Below are positions 34,020-43,080 of a DNA stretch of 64,000 nt, piece after piece. The notes beneath the pieces are model-generated. The model was given only the letters and a program-made list of their open reading frames with translations. It ran no database searches and was not told the DNA's origin. The translations under genes and the position numbers were made by a program. Source of the stretch: Streptomyces sp. NL15-2K (GTDB lineage: Bacteria; Actinomycetota; Actinomycetes; Streptomycetales; Streptomycetaceae). The DNA is taken from NCBI RefSeq assembly GCF_030551255.1, contig NZ_CP130630.1:11531001-11595000 (forward strand), given 5' to 3'. Positions within the stretch are counted from its first letter, which is position 1. The number at the start of each line of letters is the position of its first letter.

Positions 34020-34889
34020 ATGACGGTGTGCCTTCGACAGGCGGTGTTCGTTCCGCCTTCTGTCTGTGTCGTAGCTGACGAGCTGGGGATCTACGCCGAT
34101 ATGGGTGTGGACGTCGAGACGGTGCTCGTCGAGTCGTCGACGGATCAGAGAGACCGGTTGCTGAGCGGGAACGTCGACGTCGGCGTCACAGCCATGGACA
34201 ACCTCTTGGTCTGGAACGCCGACGGCGGGGATCTTCGGATCGTGGCCCAGGTGGAGTCGACAACGCCTCTTGAGCTGGTTGCCCGGCCCTCGGTGACCGG
34301 GGTGCAGGGACTGCGGGGTGCGGTGCTGGGCGTCGATGCCGTGAACAACGGGTTCGCTGTGGTGTTGCGTTATCTGCTCACTCGGCGTGGTCTGTCGGCC
34401 GCCGACTACACGTTGCTGCCGGTGGGTGGGGTGCGTGAGCGGTGGGAGGCGCTGCGCGCGGGGTCGATCGATGCGACGTTGCTCGGACCGCCCCTGGATG
34501 AGCAGGCGACGGGGGAGGGCTTCGTGTCGCTGGCCTCCGTGCAGGCGGAGGTGCCGGACTTTCCCGGGCAGGGTGTCGTAGCCGGCCCAGGGGTGTTGAA
34601 GGCGCACGGCGACGGGCTTCTGCGGTATTTGGCGGCGTTGGAAGCCGCACGGCAGTGGCTCTGCGATGCCTCGCACGGGCAAGTGATGGACCTGATGGCG
34701 AAGGGTGGTCACGGGCCGGCTTCGGCGCGGGCGGCGTTGCGGACGCGTCCGGAGTCGTTGGTTCCCGCGCGTGCGGGTCTGGAGCGGATCCTGTCGATGC
34801 GCGACGGGCTCGGCCTGCTGCCGCAGCCCGTACCGGGCGCCGGGGATCTGTACGCCGACGGGCCTCTTGGCGTGGAGTTGCGGCCGTGA
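34020..34889 (+). CDS. NMT1/THI5-like substrate-binding protein without signal peptide (module A)
   Basis: The 289-residue protein resembles the periplasmic substrate-binding folds of NMT1/THI5-type transporters: CVVADELGIYADMGVDVETV, VGVTAMDNLLVWNADGG, LRGAVLGVDAVNNGFAVVLR and DATLLGPPLDEQA. It starts MTVCLRQAVFVPP with no signal peptide or lipobox, and no permease or ATPase genes are near. A cytoplasmic binding or regulatory role for the pathway substrate is possible. AAGGAGGG precedes the ATG. The paralogue at 43081 has the same length and start. Confidence 0.72.
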   Translation: MTVCLRQAVFVPPSVCVVADELGIYADMGVDVETVLVESSTDQRDRLLSGNVDVGVTAMDNLLVWNADGGDLRIVAQVESTTPLELVARPSVTGVQGLRGAVLGVDAVNNGFAVVLRYLLTRRGLSAADYTLLPVGGVRERWEALRAGSIDATLLGPPLDEQATGEGFVSLASVQAEVPDFPGQGVVAGPGVLKAHGDGLLRYLAALEAARQWLCDASHGQVMDLMAKGGHGPASARAALRTRPESLVPARAGLERILSMRDGLGLLPQPVPGAGDLYADGPLGVELRP

Positions 34890-35129
34890 CATCGGCCCGC
34901 ACTGCCCACCCCCGACGTCTGCTGCCCCGCACAGCACACGAGCCCGCGCAGATGGGAAGGCCGGGCGGTGACGCGGGTTTCGTCACAGAGTTCTGCGGAC
35001 TCGCCACACACCACTCACATGCGCGATCGGCGCGCCGCTCGCGCCGGGGTGGACTCCGGGCCGTCAGGAGCGCACAGCCGGGGCGGCCGGAAGGTTCGGC
35101 ACAGGCCGGCGGAGTGCCCAAGTAAGAGC

Positions 35130-35148
35130 GGTACTTCCATCAAGTACC
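35130..35148. promoter_or_regulatory. Inverted repeat before the module A monooxygenase
   Basis: GGTACTT and AAGTACC form a 7-bp inverted repeat with a five-base spacer, 22 bp before the GTG of the monooxygenase. The module B monooxygenase has the same repeat with a two-base spacer at 44608-44623. Confidence 0.5.
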
Positions 35149-35170
35149 AGAGAGAATCAGGGGAAATTTG

Positions 35171-36703
35171 GTGTCCCAAGACTGCGAAGTCCTGGTCGTC
35201 GGCGGTGGCCCCATCGGGGTGAAGATGCTGGCCGAGTTGGGCCATGCCGGCGTGCAGGCCGTGGGTATCGAGATGTGGCCCGAGATGTGGAAGCAGGCCC
35301 GGGCCGTGCACTTCGATGCCGAGGCGATGCGCTCCTTCCAGCCCATCGGTCTTGCGTCTCAGGTGTCCGCTGTGACAAGTCCGATGCGCCATTACCGGAT
35401 GGAGAACGAAGCCGGGGACACCCTCTTGTCCTTCTCTACCGGACAGTGGGGGCCGCAGGCGTGGCACGGCGAGAACCTGTTCCATCAGCCAGAGATCGAC
35501 GCGCTGTTGCGCGCCGAGGTCGACCGGCTCCCTGGTGTGGAGCTCCGCCTCGGGACGACGCTCCTGGAGCTCGAGGAGGACGAGGAAGGCGTCCACTGCC
35601 ATGTCCGGACGACCGAGGGAGCGCGGCAGACGATCACTGCGCGCTGGGTGGTCGCCTGCGACGGTGCCAACTCCACGGTCAGGGAGGCGCTCGGCATCCC
35701 TGTCGAGAACCTCGGCGTCGACGACCCGTGGCTCGTGGCCGATGGACACCTGCACGGGACCGCGGACATCGAGGGCGACATGGTGCTTCTGGGCCGGCAC
35801 ACGAGGCCCGCGCTCTGGCTCAGGCTGCCCGGCGACCGTGCGCGCATCGAGCTCAAAGTACTGCCGGGCGACGATCCGGACGAGATCATCACGCCCGAGG
35901 GAATTGCCCGGCTCAGCAAGGGCCTTCTCACAGCTGAGAACTTCACCCCGGATCGTCGCTCGATCTATACCTTCCGCGCCCGCGTTGCGGAGCGGTGGCG
36001 GGTTGGCAACGTGTTCCTCGCGGGCGATGCCGCCCACCAGGCGCCGCCCCTGTTCGGTCAGGGTTTGTGCGCCGGTATGCGGGACGTGACCAATTTGGTG
36101 TGGAAACTGCGGCTCGTCTCCAGCGGCAGGGCACCCGAGTCGCTGCTCGACACCTACGAGTCCGAGCGTCGGCCCCACGCTTGGTACTGGGTCGACGAGG
36201 CGGCGACGATGGCGAACCTCGTGCAGACCACCGACGCTCATGTCGCTGCCCAGCGGGATGCTCATTTTCTCGCCGAGCCCGAGAAGGGCTTCCCTGCAGA
36301 CCCAGCCCTGGGGCCTGGGTTGCACACGGGAGACGTCGACGTGCACGCCGGGCGCCTCTCGATTCAGCCGCTGCTGCACGACGGGACACGTCTCGACGAC
36401 ATAGTGGGGAATCGCTTCCTGGTCGCCGCTGAGCCCGAACTGCTGGCCGGGCTTCCCGCCTCCCTCCGTGCAGCCCTGGAGGACGAGCCCGAAATCACTG
36501 TGCTCACCTCGACGGAGCAGATCGGTGAGCTGCTCCATTCCGTGATGTCCCCGGCCGTCGTGGTCCGTCCCGACCGCTACGTGGCCGGGACTGCGCAGAC
36601 GGCCCAAAGCCTCGAAGAACTGCTCCGCATGCTGCCTCTGGGACTCGAGCGGGAGGCCCACCGCGACATGACTCGGACCGAGGAGACGGCGGCCTTGAGC
36701 TGA
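35171..36703 (+). CDS. FAD-dependent aromatic monooxygenase (module A)
   Basis: The 510-residue protein is a PHBH/MhpA-type flavin hydroxylase. It shows the FAD dinucleotide motif VLVVGGGPIGVKML at the N-terminus, the DG motif ARWVVACDGANSTVREALG near residue 165 and the GD motif NVFLAGDAAHQAPPLFGQGLCAGMRD near residue 290. It likely hydroxylates a phenolic ring with NAD(P)H and oxygen, making a catechol-type product for the dioxygenase encoded next. The GTG start has AGGGGA upstream and aligns with the start of its paralogue at 44645. The exact substrate is unknown. Confidence 0.87.
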   Translation: MSQDCEVLVVGGGPIGVKMLAELGHAGVQAVGIEMWPEMWKQARAVHFDAEAMRSFQPIGLASQVSAVTSPMRHYRMENEAGDTLLSFSTGQWGPQAWHGENLFHQPEIDALLRAEVDRLPGVELRLGTTLLELEEDEEGVHCHVRTTEGARQTITARWVVACDGANSTVREALGIPVENLGVDDPWLVADGHLHGTADIEGDMVLLGRHTRPALWLRLPGDRARIELKVLPGDDPDEIITPEGIARLSKGLLTAENFTPDRRSIYTFRARVAERWRVGNVFLAGDAAHQAPPLFGQGLCAGMRDVTNLVWKLRLVSSGRAPESLLDTYESERRPHAWYWVDEAATMANLVQTTDAHVAAQRDAHFLAEPEKGFPADPALGPGLHTGDVDVHAGRLSIQPLLHDGTRLDDIVGNRFLVAAEPELLAGLPASLRAALEDEPEITVLTSTEQIGELLHSVMSPAVVVRPDRYVAGTAQTAQSLEELLRMLPLGLEREAHRDMTRTEETAALS

Positions 36704-36751
36704 TCGTCGCAACCCCGTAATCACCCATCATCGTCACTAATGGAGTTCGTC

Positions 36752-37690
36752 ATGCCTGATCGACCGATCACTCATCTGCGGCACGTGGACATCGCGGTGC
36801 AGGACTACGAGAAGCAGGTCGCTTTCTACGAGGAAAAGTGGGGGCTGACCAAGGTCGGCACAGACGGTGACGTCACGTACTTCGCCGCTGAGGGCTCGCC
36901 GGAGCAGTATGTGATCCGTGTCCGCCGCTCCCAGGACAAGCGTCTGGACCTGGTGGCCTACGGCGCGGCCGACCGTGCGACGGTGGACGCTCTGGCCACG
37001 CGACTGGCCAGGGACGGCGTGAAACTGGTGGGAGGGCCGGACACGCTGCAGACGCCGGGCGGCGGCTACGGCTTCCGGTTCTTCGACGTCGAGGGGCGCA
37101 CCATCGAGATCTCCACCGAGGTCGCCGCCCGCACCCACCGCAAGGTCGAGGAGCGCGAGGACATTCCCGTGCGGTTGTCGCATGTGGTCCTCAACTCGCC
37201 TGAACCGGAGCGACTGCAGGCCTTCTACGAGAAGTACCTGGACTTCCGGCTCACCGACACCAATGTGCATCCGAAGCTGGGCGGGATCATGTGGTTCATG
37301 CGGTGCAACCCGCAGCACCACAGCATGGCGATCGCCCGGTGTCCGCATGTCTCGCTGCACCACGCGTCGTTCGAGATGCGCGGGCTGGACGAGTACATGC
37401 GCGGCAGCGGCCGTCTCATGCGCGACGGAGTCCACAAGGTGTGGGGCCCGGGCCGGCACCGCGCGGGGGACAACACGTTCACGTATTTCCACGACCCCAA
37501 CGGCAACACCATGGAGTACACCACGGAGCTGGAGACGCTGGACGAGGACACCTGGCATCCCCACCTCTACAGCACCGAGGACCCGGAGACCTCGGACCAG
37601 TGGGGAACCTCCAACCCCATGAACGACTTCGTGTCCAGGGAGATGTTCAACGACCCCGACCGCGGACTGTTCATCGCACCCCCCGTATGA
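36752..37690 (+). CDS. Extradiol ring-cleavage dioxygenase, VOC fold (module A)
   Basis: The 312-residue protein has two vicinal-oxygen-chelate domains. The first starts THLRHVDIAVQDYEKQVAFYEEKWGL and the second RLSHVVLNSPEPERLQAFYEKYL. The likely iron ligands are the His of RLSHVV, the first His of VSLHHASFEM and the Glu of NTMEYTTEL. This is the pattern of catechol 2,3-dioxygenase-type enzymes, which cleave the ring next to the two hydroxyls. The ATG at 36752 has GGAGTTC upstream, as in the paralogue at 46222. It is 48 bp after the monooxygenase. Confidence 0.88.
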   Translation: MPDRPITHLRHVDIAVQDYEKQVAFYEEKWGLTKVGTDGDVTYFAAEGSPEQYVIRVRRSQDKRLDLVAYGAADRATVDALATRLARDGVKLVGGPDTLQTPGGGYGFRFFDVEGRTIEISTEVAARTHRKVEEREDIPVRLSHVVLNSPEPERLQAFYEKYLDFRLTDTNVHPKLGGIMWFMRCNPQHHSMAIARCPHVSLHHASFEMRGLDEYMRGSGRLMRDGVHKVWGPGRHRAGDNTFTYFHDPNGNTMEYTTELETLDEDTWHPHLYSTEDPETSDQWGTSNPMNDFVSREMFNDPDRGLFIAPPV

Positions 37691-37698
37691 GACGAGGG

Positions 37699-37722
37699 GG
37701 GCTGCCCATGCGTCGGCAGCCC
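37699..37722 (+). terminator. 8-bp hairpin after the dioxygenase
   Basis: GGGCTGCC and GGCAGCCC flank an eight-base loop, beginning 9 bp after the stop codon. A second hairpin follows at 37737. Confidence 0.5.
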
Positions 37723-37736
37723 GCCCCGCCATGACA

Positions 37737-37764
37737 AGTCGCCGGCCTTCTACGGCCGGTGACT
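37737..37764 (+). terminator. 11-bp hairpin after the dioxygenase
   Basis: AGTCGCCGGCC pairs with GGCCGGTGACT with one mismatch and a six-base loop. Together with the preceding hairpin it may end the monooxygenase-dioxygenase transcript, or reduce read-through into the FAH gene. Confidence 0.5.
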
Positions 37765-37972
37765 CTGGACGGGATCCCCTCGCATGCCTGGTGAGTCGGG
37801 CTGACGCACGGGATCCCGCACATGAGTACACAAGACAAGATCGAGCTCCCGGTCAGCCGCTCGCTCAAGCCAGCCTTCTGAGCGACGCCGTGGGCCCGGG
37901 GCCCGCGGATGACGCCGAGCAGATTCCCACCCGGCTGGTCCGCCCGCCATCACCAGAAATTTGAGGACACCC

Positions 37973-38926
37973 ATGAGCAGTACGCCCTTCTCCCTGGGAA
38001 CGTTCGCCGAAGCGTCCGGCAGTCCGTTCCCCGGCATCGTCCTGGATGACAAGGTGTACGACACCCGGGCCGTTCTGCCCGAGGCCGCCACCACCCGAGA
38101 CCTGCTCGCTGACTGGGAGGCGGCCTTGGATGCGCTGCAGGGTCTCGCCGACGCGCCCGTAGGCCCCGGGCTGCCGCTCGGCGACCTGCGAGTGCTGGCC
38201 CCGGTCCAGCTGCCGGGGCAGATCATCGCTGCCGGAGCCAACTATCGCGAGCACGTCATCCAGATCACGGTGGCGCACCGCCTGGGGAAGGCGGACGCCA
38301 CCGAGGAGGAGCTGCGCGAGCAGGCTGCCCGGGAGATCGACGAGCGCCGGGCGAACGGTGAGCCGTATGTCTGGATCGGCGTTCCGTCAGCCATCAGCGG
38401 CCCTTACGACGACATCGTCCTGCCCTCCATAGGTGAGAACCACGACTGGGAACTCGAGCTGGGCGTGATCATCGGTCGCGAGGCGCGAGAGGTGAGCCCT
38501 GCGGAGGCACTGGATTACGTCGCGGGCTACACCATCTGCAACGACCTCACCACGCGCAGTCTGGTGCCCCGCCCGGAGATCCCCATGATGGGCACGGACT
38601 GGATGCGGTCGAAGAACCAGCCCGGGTTCTACCCCACGGGACCGTACGTCGTCCCGGCGCGGTTCGTGGCCGACCCGCACGATCTCGACATCACGCTGCG
38701 GCTCAACGGCAAGGTCATGCAGAAGGGCAACACGGGTGACATGGTCTTCGACATCCCCGCCCTCATCTCCTACGTCTCCCACCGGTTGGCCCTGCAGCCG
38801 GGCGACATGCTCATCACCGGCTCGCCGGAGGGCAATGGTTCCCACTACGGGCGGTTCCTGCGCGCCGGAGACGTGATGGAGAGTGAAATCTCCGGCCTCG
38901 GGTCGCAGCGCAACGTCTGCAGGTAG
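37973..38926 (+). CDS. Fumarylacetoacetate hydrolase family protein (module A)
   Basis: The 317-residue protein belongs to the FAH fold: GAGANYREHVIQ-type substrate loop (here AAGANYREHVIQ), NHDWELELGVIIG with metal-binding acidic residues, and YTICNDLTTRSLVP. FAH-family members hydrolyse beta-diketo acids or hydrate dienoates after ring cleavage. It probably acts on the ring-fission product of the dioxygenase. Its paralogue of the same length is at 51483. The start at 37973 gives the N-terminus MSSTPFSLGTF, matching the paralogue. Confidence 0.85.
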   Translation: MSSTPFSLGTFAEASGSPFPGIVLDDKVYDTRAVLPEAATTRDLLADWEAALDALQGLADAPVGPGLPLGDLRVLAPVQLPGQIIAAGANYREHVIQITVAHRLGKADATEEELREQAAREIDERRANGEPYVWIGVPSAISGPYDDIVLPSIGENHDWELELGVIIGREAREVSPAEALDYVAGYTICNDLTTRSLVPRPEIPMMGTDWMRSKNQPGFYPTGPYVVPARFVADPHDLDITLRLNGKVMQKGNTGDMVFDIPALISYVSHRLALQPGDMLITGSPEGNGSHYGRFLRAGDVMESEISGLGSQRNVCR

Positions 38927-38941
38927 GTACGTTCGTTTCGT

Positions 38942-38979
38942 CCCTACGGAACCATCACCTGGTTGTGGGGACCGTAGGG
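38942..38979. repeat. Nested inverted repeat
   Basis: The outer arms CCCTACGG and CCGTAGGG enclose a smaller repeat AACCA-TCACC-TGGTT. It lies 16 bp after the FAH stop codon, and could be a weak terminator or a binding site. Confidence 0.35.
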
Positions 38980-39044
38980 ACGGCCCTGCCTACGGAGGCC
39001 CGTCGCCGGACACCCCGGTGAGGAGGCGGACCGTAGCGATTGCC

Positions 39045-39087
39045 GTGGGTGCCGCCGCGGTTGTCTGTCGACCGCGGCGGCACCCAC
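39045..39087 (+). terminator. 16-bp perfect hairpin before the MFS gene
   Basis: GTGGGTGCCGCCGCGG and its exact complement are separated by eleven bases. It is a very stable hairpin between the FAH gene and the transporter gene, and most likely ends the module A transcript. Confidence 0.7.
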
Positions 39088-39198
39088 GGACCATCTGATT
39101 CGGCCGGCGTCGTCCGAAGACCTGCTTCCCCCTTCGCGCCGGAACGGTGGCATGCCGGCCGCCGGGACTGCCCCACGGTCTCAACTCCAAGGAGAATC

Positions 39199-40425
39199 AT
39201 GTCTGTCGGTGTCAAGGCCGACTCGCTTCAACAGCACACGTCGCACAAGACGAGAGGGGTCACCGGGCTCCTGGCCACGGCCACGGGGCTGTGCGTGGCC
39301 AATCTCTACTACGGGCAACCGCTGCTCGACGCCATCGCGCGCGGGCTGCATACGTCCTCGTCCACGGCCGCACTCCTCATCACGCTGACGCAGGCAGGCT
39401 ACGCGGTAGGACTGCTCCTTCTGCTGCCACTGGGTGACCTCGTCGATCGAGCGAAGTTCGTGCCGTTGATGTCGCTGACCACGGCGATCGCCCTGGCGGT
39501 GATGGCGATCGCTCCTTCCGCCCCGCTCTTTCTGGCTGCCGCCGCCGTCGCCGGAGCAGGCGCCTCGAGCGCGCAGGTGCTGGTCCCGTTCGCCACCGAA
39601 CTTGCGCCGGCGCATCATCGCGGCCGGGTCGTCGGCACGATGGCGATGGGACTGCTGCTCGGCTCTGTGCTGGCCCGCACCGTGGCCGGTTACCTTGCCG
39701 ATCTCGCCGGCTGGCGCACGGTCTACGGCGCTGCCGCTGTGGCCATGGGGGTGCTCGCCCTGGTCCTGCGGCTACGGATGCCGGTGGTGACGTCCTCCAC
39801 GCGGATCGGCTACGGGGCGCTGCTGGCCTCCACGTTCCGAATCATCAGGCGGGAGCCGGTGCTTCGCGTGCGGATGGCGCTCGGTGGTCTCAGCTTCGCC
39901 GGGTTCTCGGTGCTGTGGACCGCCCTGACCATGCTGCTGAGCGGATCGCCTTACCACTACTCCATGGGAACCATCGGATTGTTCGGGCTGCTTGGAGTCG
40001 TAGGCAGTCTGGTGGCCCGACCGGTCGGATCACTCACCGACCGGGGGCGTGGAGGCCTGCTGACCACCCTCAGTTGCCTACTGCTCGCCCTGTCCTGGGT
40101 GGTCCTGTTCTTCGGAAACCACCACATCGCGCGGGTCATCATCGGAGCCGCGCTGTTCACCCTGGCAGTGCAAGGACTCCAGGTCGCCAACCAGAGCCGC
40201 ATCTACCAGTTGGACAGCGGTGCGCTGAGCCGTGTCAACTCGGCCTACATGACGGCATACTTCATCGGCGGAGCCGTCGGCTCCGGGCTAACGGGCGCCG
40301 TATACGGGACGGGAGCCTGGACCGGGGTGTGTGTGCTCGGTCTGACCCTCAGCGTGTTGACAGTGCTGGCTTGGGCGTTCGGCAGCCGCGCCGACCGGCG
40401 GCGTCCTGCGCCGGCGCACACCTGA
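39199..40425 (+). CDS. MFS transporter
   Basis: The 408-residue protein has about 12 transmembrane helices, with the loop-2 motif LLPLGDLVDRAKFVPL and a related loop in the second half (VARPVGSLTDRGRGGLL). It matches the drug/sugar-efflux branch of the major facilitator superfamily. In this island it may take up or export an aromatic compound. The ATG follows AAGGAGA. A strong terminator lies before it, so it has its own promoter. Confidence 0.85.
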   Translation: MSVGVKADSLQQHTSHKTRGVTGLLATATGLCVANLYYGQPLLDAIARGLHTSSSTAALLITLTQAGYAVGLLLLLPLGDLVDRAKFVPLMSLTTAIALAVMAIAPSAPLFLAAAAVAGAGASSAQVLVPFATELAPAHHRGRVVGTMAMGLLLGSVLARTVAGYLADLAGWRTVYGAAAVAMGVLALVLRLRMPVVTSSTRIGYGALLASTFRIIRREPVLRVRMALGGLSFAGFSVLWTALTMLLSGSPYHYSMGTIGLFGLLGVVGSLVARPVGSLTDRGRGGLLTTLSCLLLALSWVVLFFGNHHIARVIIGAALFTLAVQGLQVANQSRIYQLDSGALSRVNSAYMTAYFIGGAVGSGLTGAVYGTGAWTGVCVLGLTLSVLTVLAWAFGSRADRRRPAPAHT

Positions 40426-40528
40426 GAGGCTCCCGTCGGAGGTCAGAAGCGCTCGCCGCCCGTATGTCGCGTCTCTGGCCTCCATCCGGTGAGCGAAACG
40501 CACCGAACGCGTAGTGTCTGCCTGTCGA

Positions 40529-40556
40529 GGTGCCGGTCTCGGCCGGGCGCGGCACC
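40529..40556. terminator. Possible bidirectional terminator
   Basis: GGTGCCG and CGGCACC form a 7-bp stem with a 14-base loop between the convergent ends of the MFS and TetR genes. It is a weak candidate. Confidence 0.35.
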
Positions 40557-40570
40557 GGCCGGCGCGGCAC

Positions 40571-41296
40571 TCACGACTTCTCGGCGACCGTCGCTTCAGC
40601 GAGTGCGGAGATGATTCGGCTCACCTGCTTCGCGTAGTGGTCGATGAACTCCGGTGAGGCGGGGTCCTGCTGGGTGAGTTCGCGGGCGAGCCATGGGAAG
40701 GCCACCGGAGCGATCGAGGCGGCGAAGAAGACGAGGGCCACGGCTCCGACGTCGAGATCACTGCGGAATTCACCACGCGTCTGTCGATCACGCATGTCCT
40801 CGACGCTCTTGAACAACTCGGCGACCCGCGCGTCCTCGGCGGGCGGGCGCATGCCGGGGTCCTGGCGGGTCAGCATGTGCACCCACGCCGGGTTCTCATA
40901 TGCCCGGTGCACGTAGCCTCGTGCGGCCTCCGCGAAGCTGCGAGTCCGAGTGACCTGGATGGACTCCTCGAGCCGCCGCTCACTCAGTGCCTCGTACAAC
41001 CCCCGCTTGCCTCCGAAGTGGTAGGTGATCAGCTGGTGGCTGACACCGGCCGCCTCGGCGATACGGACGACCCGGGCCCCGTCGAATCCGCGGGCGCCGA
41101 ACTCGGCGTCGGCCGCCGCGAGGATGGCGCGTCGGGTACCTGCGGGATCGCGTTGGCGGTCCTGATCCCTGGGGCGCCTCCGGCACTGTCGCTTCCCGGA
41201 AGATGTTGCGGGCTTCGCTGAACTCGTCTCCTGCGCGGTCTCAGGGGCGACTCCGTCGGCCGTCTCGTCGGCCGGGCCGAATACCCTGTCCTCCAC
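40571..41296 (-). CDS. TetR/AcrR family regulator, third type
   Basis: The protein of 241 residues has a long disordered, Arg-rich N-terminus, then a TetR helix-turn-helix (RRAILAAADAEFGARGFDG, then RIAEAAGVSHQLITYHFGGKRGLYEALSE) and a helical C-terminal domain. It is unlike the two near-identical TetR proteins of the modules. The GTG at 41296 is preceded by GAGGAGGTGA at suitable distance; an in-frame GTG at 41305 touches that site. It is convergent with the MFS gene and is likely to control a neighbour such as the thiolase. Confidence 0.82.
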   Translation of the reverse strand: MEDRVFGPADETADGVAPETAQETSSAKPATSSGKRQCRRRPRDQDRQRDPAGTRRAILAAADAEFGARGFDGARVVRIAEAAGVSHQLITYHFGGKRGLYEALSERRLEESIQVTRTRSFAEAARGYVHRAYENPAWVHMLTRQDPGMRPPAEDARVAELFKSVEDMRDRQTRGEFRSDLDVGAVALVFFAASIAPVAFPWLARELTQQDPASPEFIDHYAKQVSRIISALAEATVAEKS

Positions 41297-41594
41297 TCGA
41301 TTCACCTCCTCGTAGCTGCCGCGGTCATGGGAGTGGCCTTGCCGACGCAGCAGCCGCGGACTGCACGCGGATCACGCTTCAATCGACTTTCGGAGCCCAC
41401 TCGGCTGCCCCGGGGAGCCAGGAGCCGCCCGAAATCCGGGAGGGACTGGGCCGGTCGGTCCGTCCCCCAGGCGCTCCCTTGCGAACTCCACGCGGGTCGC
41501 CAGGGCGGGTACGCCAAGCTGCGCCCGTTTGCCGCGGGCGTCTGCCCGAGGCCTTCCAGCTGGTAGGCGACCCCAGGTCGCCGCGAGGGGGTAT

Positions 41595-42818
41595 TCAGCT
41601 CAGGCGTTCGAGCACCATGGCCATGCCCTGCCCGCCTCCGACGCACATGGTCTCCACGCCCCACTGCGCGTCGCGCGTACGCAGACCGTTGATCAACGTG
41701 GTCATGATGCGGGCGCCGGTCGCACCGAACGGATGCCCCAGCGCGATGGCCCCACCGTGCACGTTGAGCCTTTCCAGCGGGATGCGGAGTTCGCGCTGAG
41801 AGGCGATGACCTGAACGGCGAACGCCTCGTTCATCTCGAACAGGTCGATGTCCCCGATCGGCAGGCCGGCGTGCGCGAGGGCCCGTCGTGTGGCCTCGAC
41901 CGGTCCCAGGCCCATGATCTCCGGGGACAGGCCGGACACGCCGGTGGCCACGATCCTGGCCAGGGGAGTGATGCCGAGCTCTCGCGCCCTGACGTCGCTC
42001 ATGATGACCACGGCGGCGGCTCCGTCGTTCAGCGGGCAGGAGTTTCCTGCGGTGACCGAGCCGCCTGGCCGGAAGGCCGGCTGGAGACCTTCCAGAGCCT
42101 CGTACGTGGTGCCGGGGCGCGGGCTGTCGTCGGTCGCGATCACCGTGCCGTCGGGCCTTCGGACAGGGGTGATCTCCCGGGCGTGGAACCCGGACTCGGC
42201 GGCCTTGGCGTACAGCTGCTGGCTGCGCAGGGCGTAGTGATCCTGCTCCTGGCGGCTGATCTTGGAAAGGCCCGCGACGTTCTCCGCGGTCTGCCCCATG
42301 CCGATGTAGACGTCGGGCAGCAGGCCGTCGCAGCGGGGATCGGTCCACAGGCCGTTGGTTCGCGCGTCCTCCGCGGTACGGTCCCTGGCCTGCTCGAATG
42401 CCGGGTTCAAGACGTCGTCGGCATCCGCTCCGGTGGGTCCGAAGTGCCGGTAGCGGGAGACGCACTCGACACCCGCGCTGACGAAGACGTGGCCTTCTCC
42501 TGCCTTGATGGCGTGGAAGGCCATCCGGGCGGTCTGCAAGGAGGACGAGCAGAAACGGTTGACCGTGGTGCCGGGCACCTCGTCCAGCCCCAGCTGTACG
42601 GCCACCCGCCGGGCGATGTTGGCACCGTGCTCGCCGCTCGGCTCGGCGCAGCCGAGATGCAGGTCATCGATCTGTGTGGGGTCCAGTCCGGGTAGCTGGT
42701 CGAGGGCCGCGCGGACCGCCGTCACCGCGAGGTCGTCGGGGCGGACATCCTTCAGGGAACCCTTGAAAGCGCGCCCGATGGGCGTGCGGGCGGCAGCGAC
42801 TACGACGGCTTCAGGCAT
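41595..42818 (-). CDS. Acetyl-CoA acetyltransferase (thiolase)
   Basis: The 407-residue protein has all thiolase catalytic residues: Cys90 in NRFCSSSLQT, the His of HGGAIALGHPFG and the Cys of CVGGGQGMAM. It condenses or cleaves acyl-CoA; in this island it probably cleaves acetoacetyl-CoA made by the ligase at 49532, or a beta-ketoadipyl-type CoA ester. The ATG at 42818 precedes MPEAVVVAAARTPIG. It diverges from the module B NMT1-like gene with two operators in between. Confidence 0.9.
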   Translation of the reverse strand: MPEAVVVAAARTPIGRAFKGSLKDVRPDDLAVTAVRAALDQLPGLDPTQIDDLHLGCAEPSGEHGANIARRVAVQLGLDEVPGTTVNRFCSSSLQTARMAFHAIKAGEGHVFVSAGVECVSRYRHFGPTGADADDVLNPAFEQARDRTAEDARTNGLWTDPRCDGLLPDVYIGMGQTAENVAGLSKISRQEQDHYALRSQQLYAKAAESGFHAREITPVRRPDGTVIATDDSPRPGTTYEALEGLQPAFRPGGSVTAGNSCPLNDGAAAVVIMSDVRARELGITPLARIVATGVSGLSPEIMGLGPVEATRRALAHAGLPIGDIDLFEMNEAFAVQVIASQRELRIPLERLNVHGGAIALGHPFGATGARIMTTLINGLRTRDAQWGVETMCVGGGQGMAMVLERLS

Positions 42819-42896
42819 GTCATGCGCCTCTCAGGATGGCGAACGGTTCGTGGGGCGGGGCGTCTCGAAGGCGGCTCTCCACTGAGGAAGATACTG

Positions 42897-42912
42897 TACG
42901 GACCGTTTCGTA
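42897..42912. promoter_or_regulatory. TetR operator copy c
   Basis: TACGGACCGTTTCGTA has arms TACG and CGTA; read on the minus strand it is TACGAAACGGTCCGTA, which matches the CGAAACG core. It lies 79 bp upstream of the thiolase start. Confidence 0.5.
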
Positions 42913-43023
42913 TGGCGGTACCGGTGTCTTCTTTTCACTAGGTCAAGCAGGCTGGTGTCTGCCGCTGTCAGCGCGTGTTCCTCCGTGCCGCACGCACGAA
43001 AAGATTACCGGTTGCGATCCTAG

Positions 43024-43038
43024 ACGTTCCGTTTCGAT
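43024..43038. promoter_or_regulatory. TetR operator copy d
   Basis: On the minus strand the site reads ATCGAAACGGAACGT, containing the CGAAACG core with a less exact second half. It lies 43 bp before the NMT1-like gene at 43081, the same position as copy b in module A. Confidence 0.5.
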
Positions 43039-43080
43039 TGACCTACTGTGAGGCCACCTCGTGCAGAGAGGAGCACTCCA

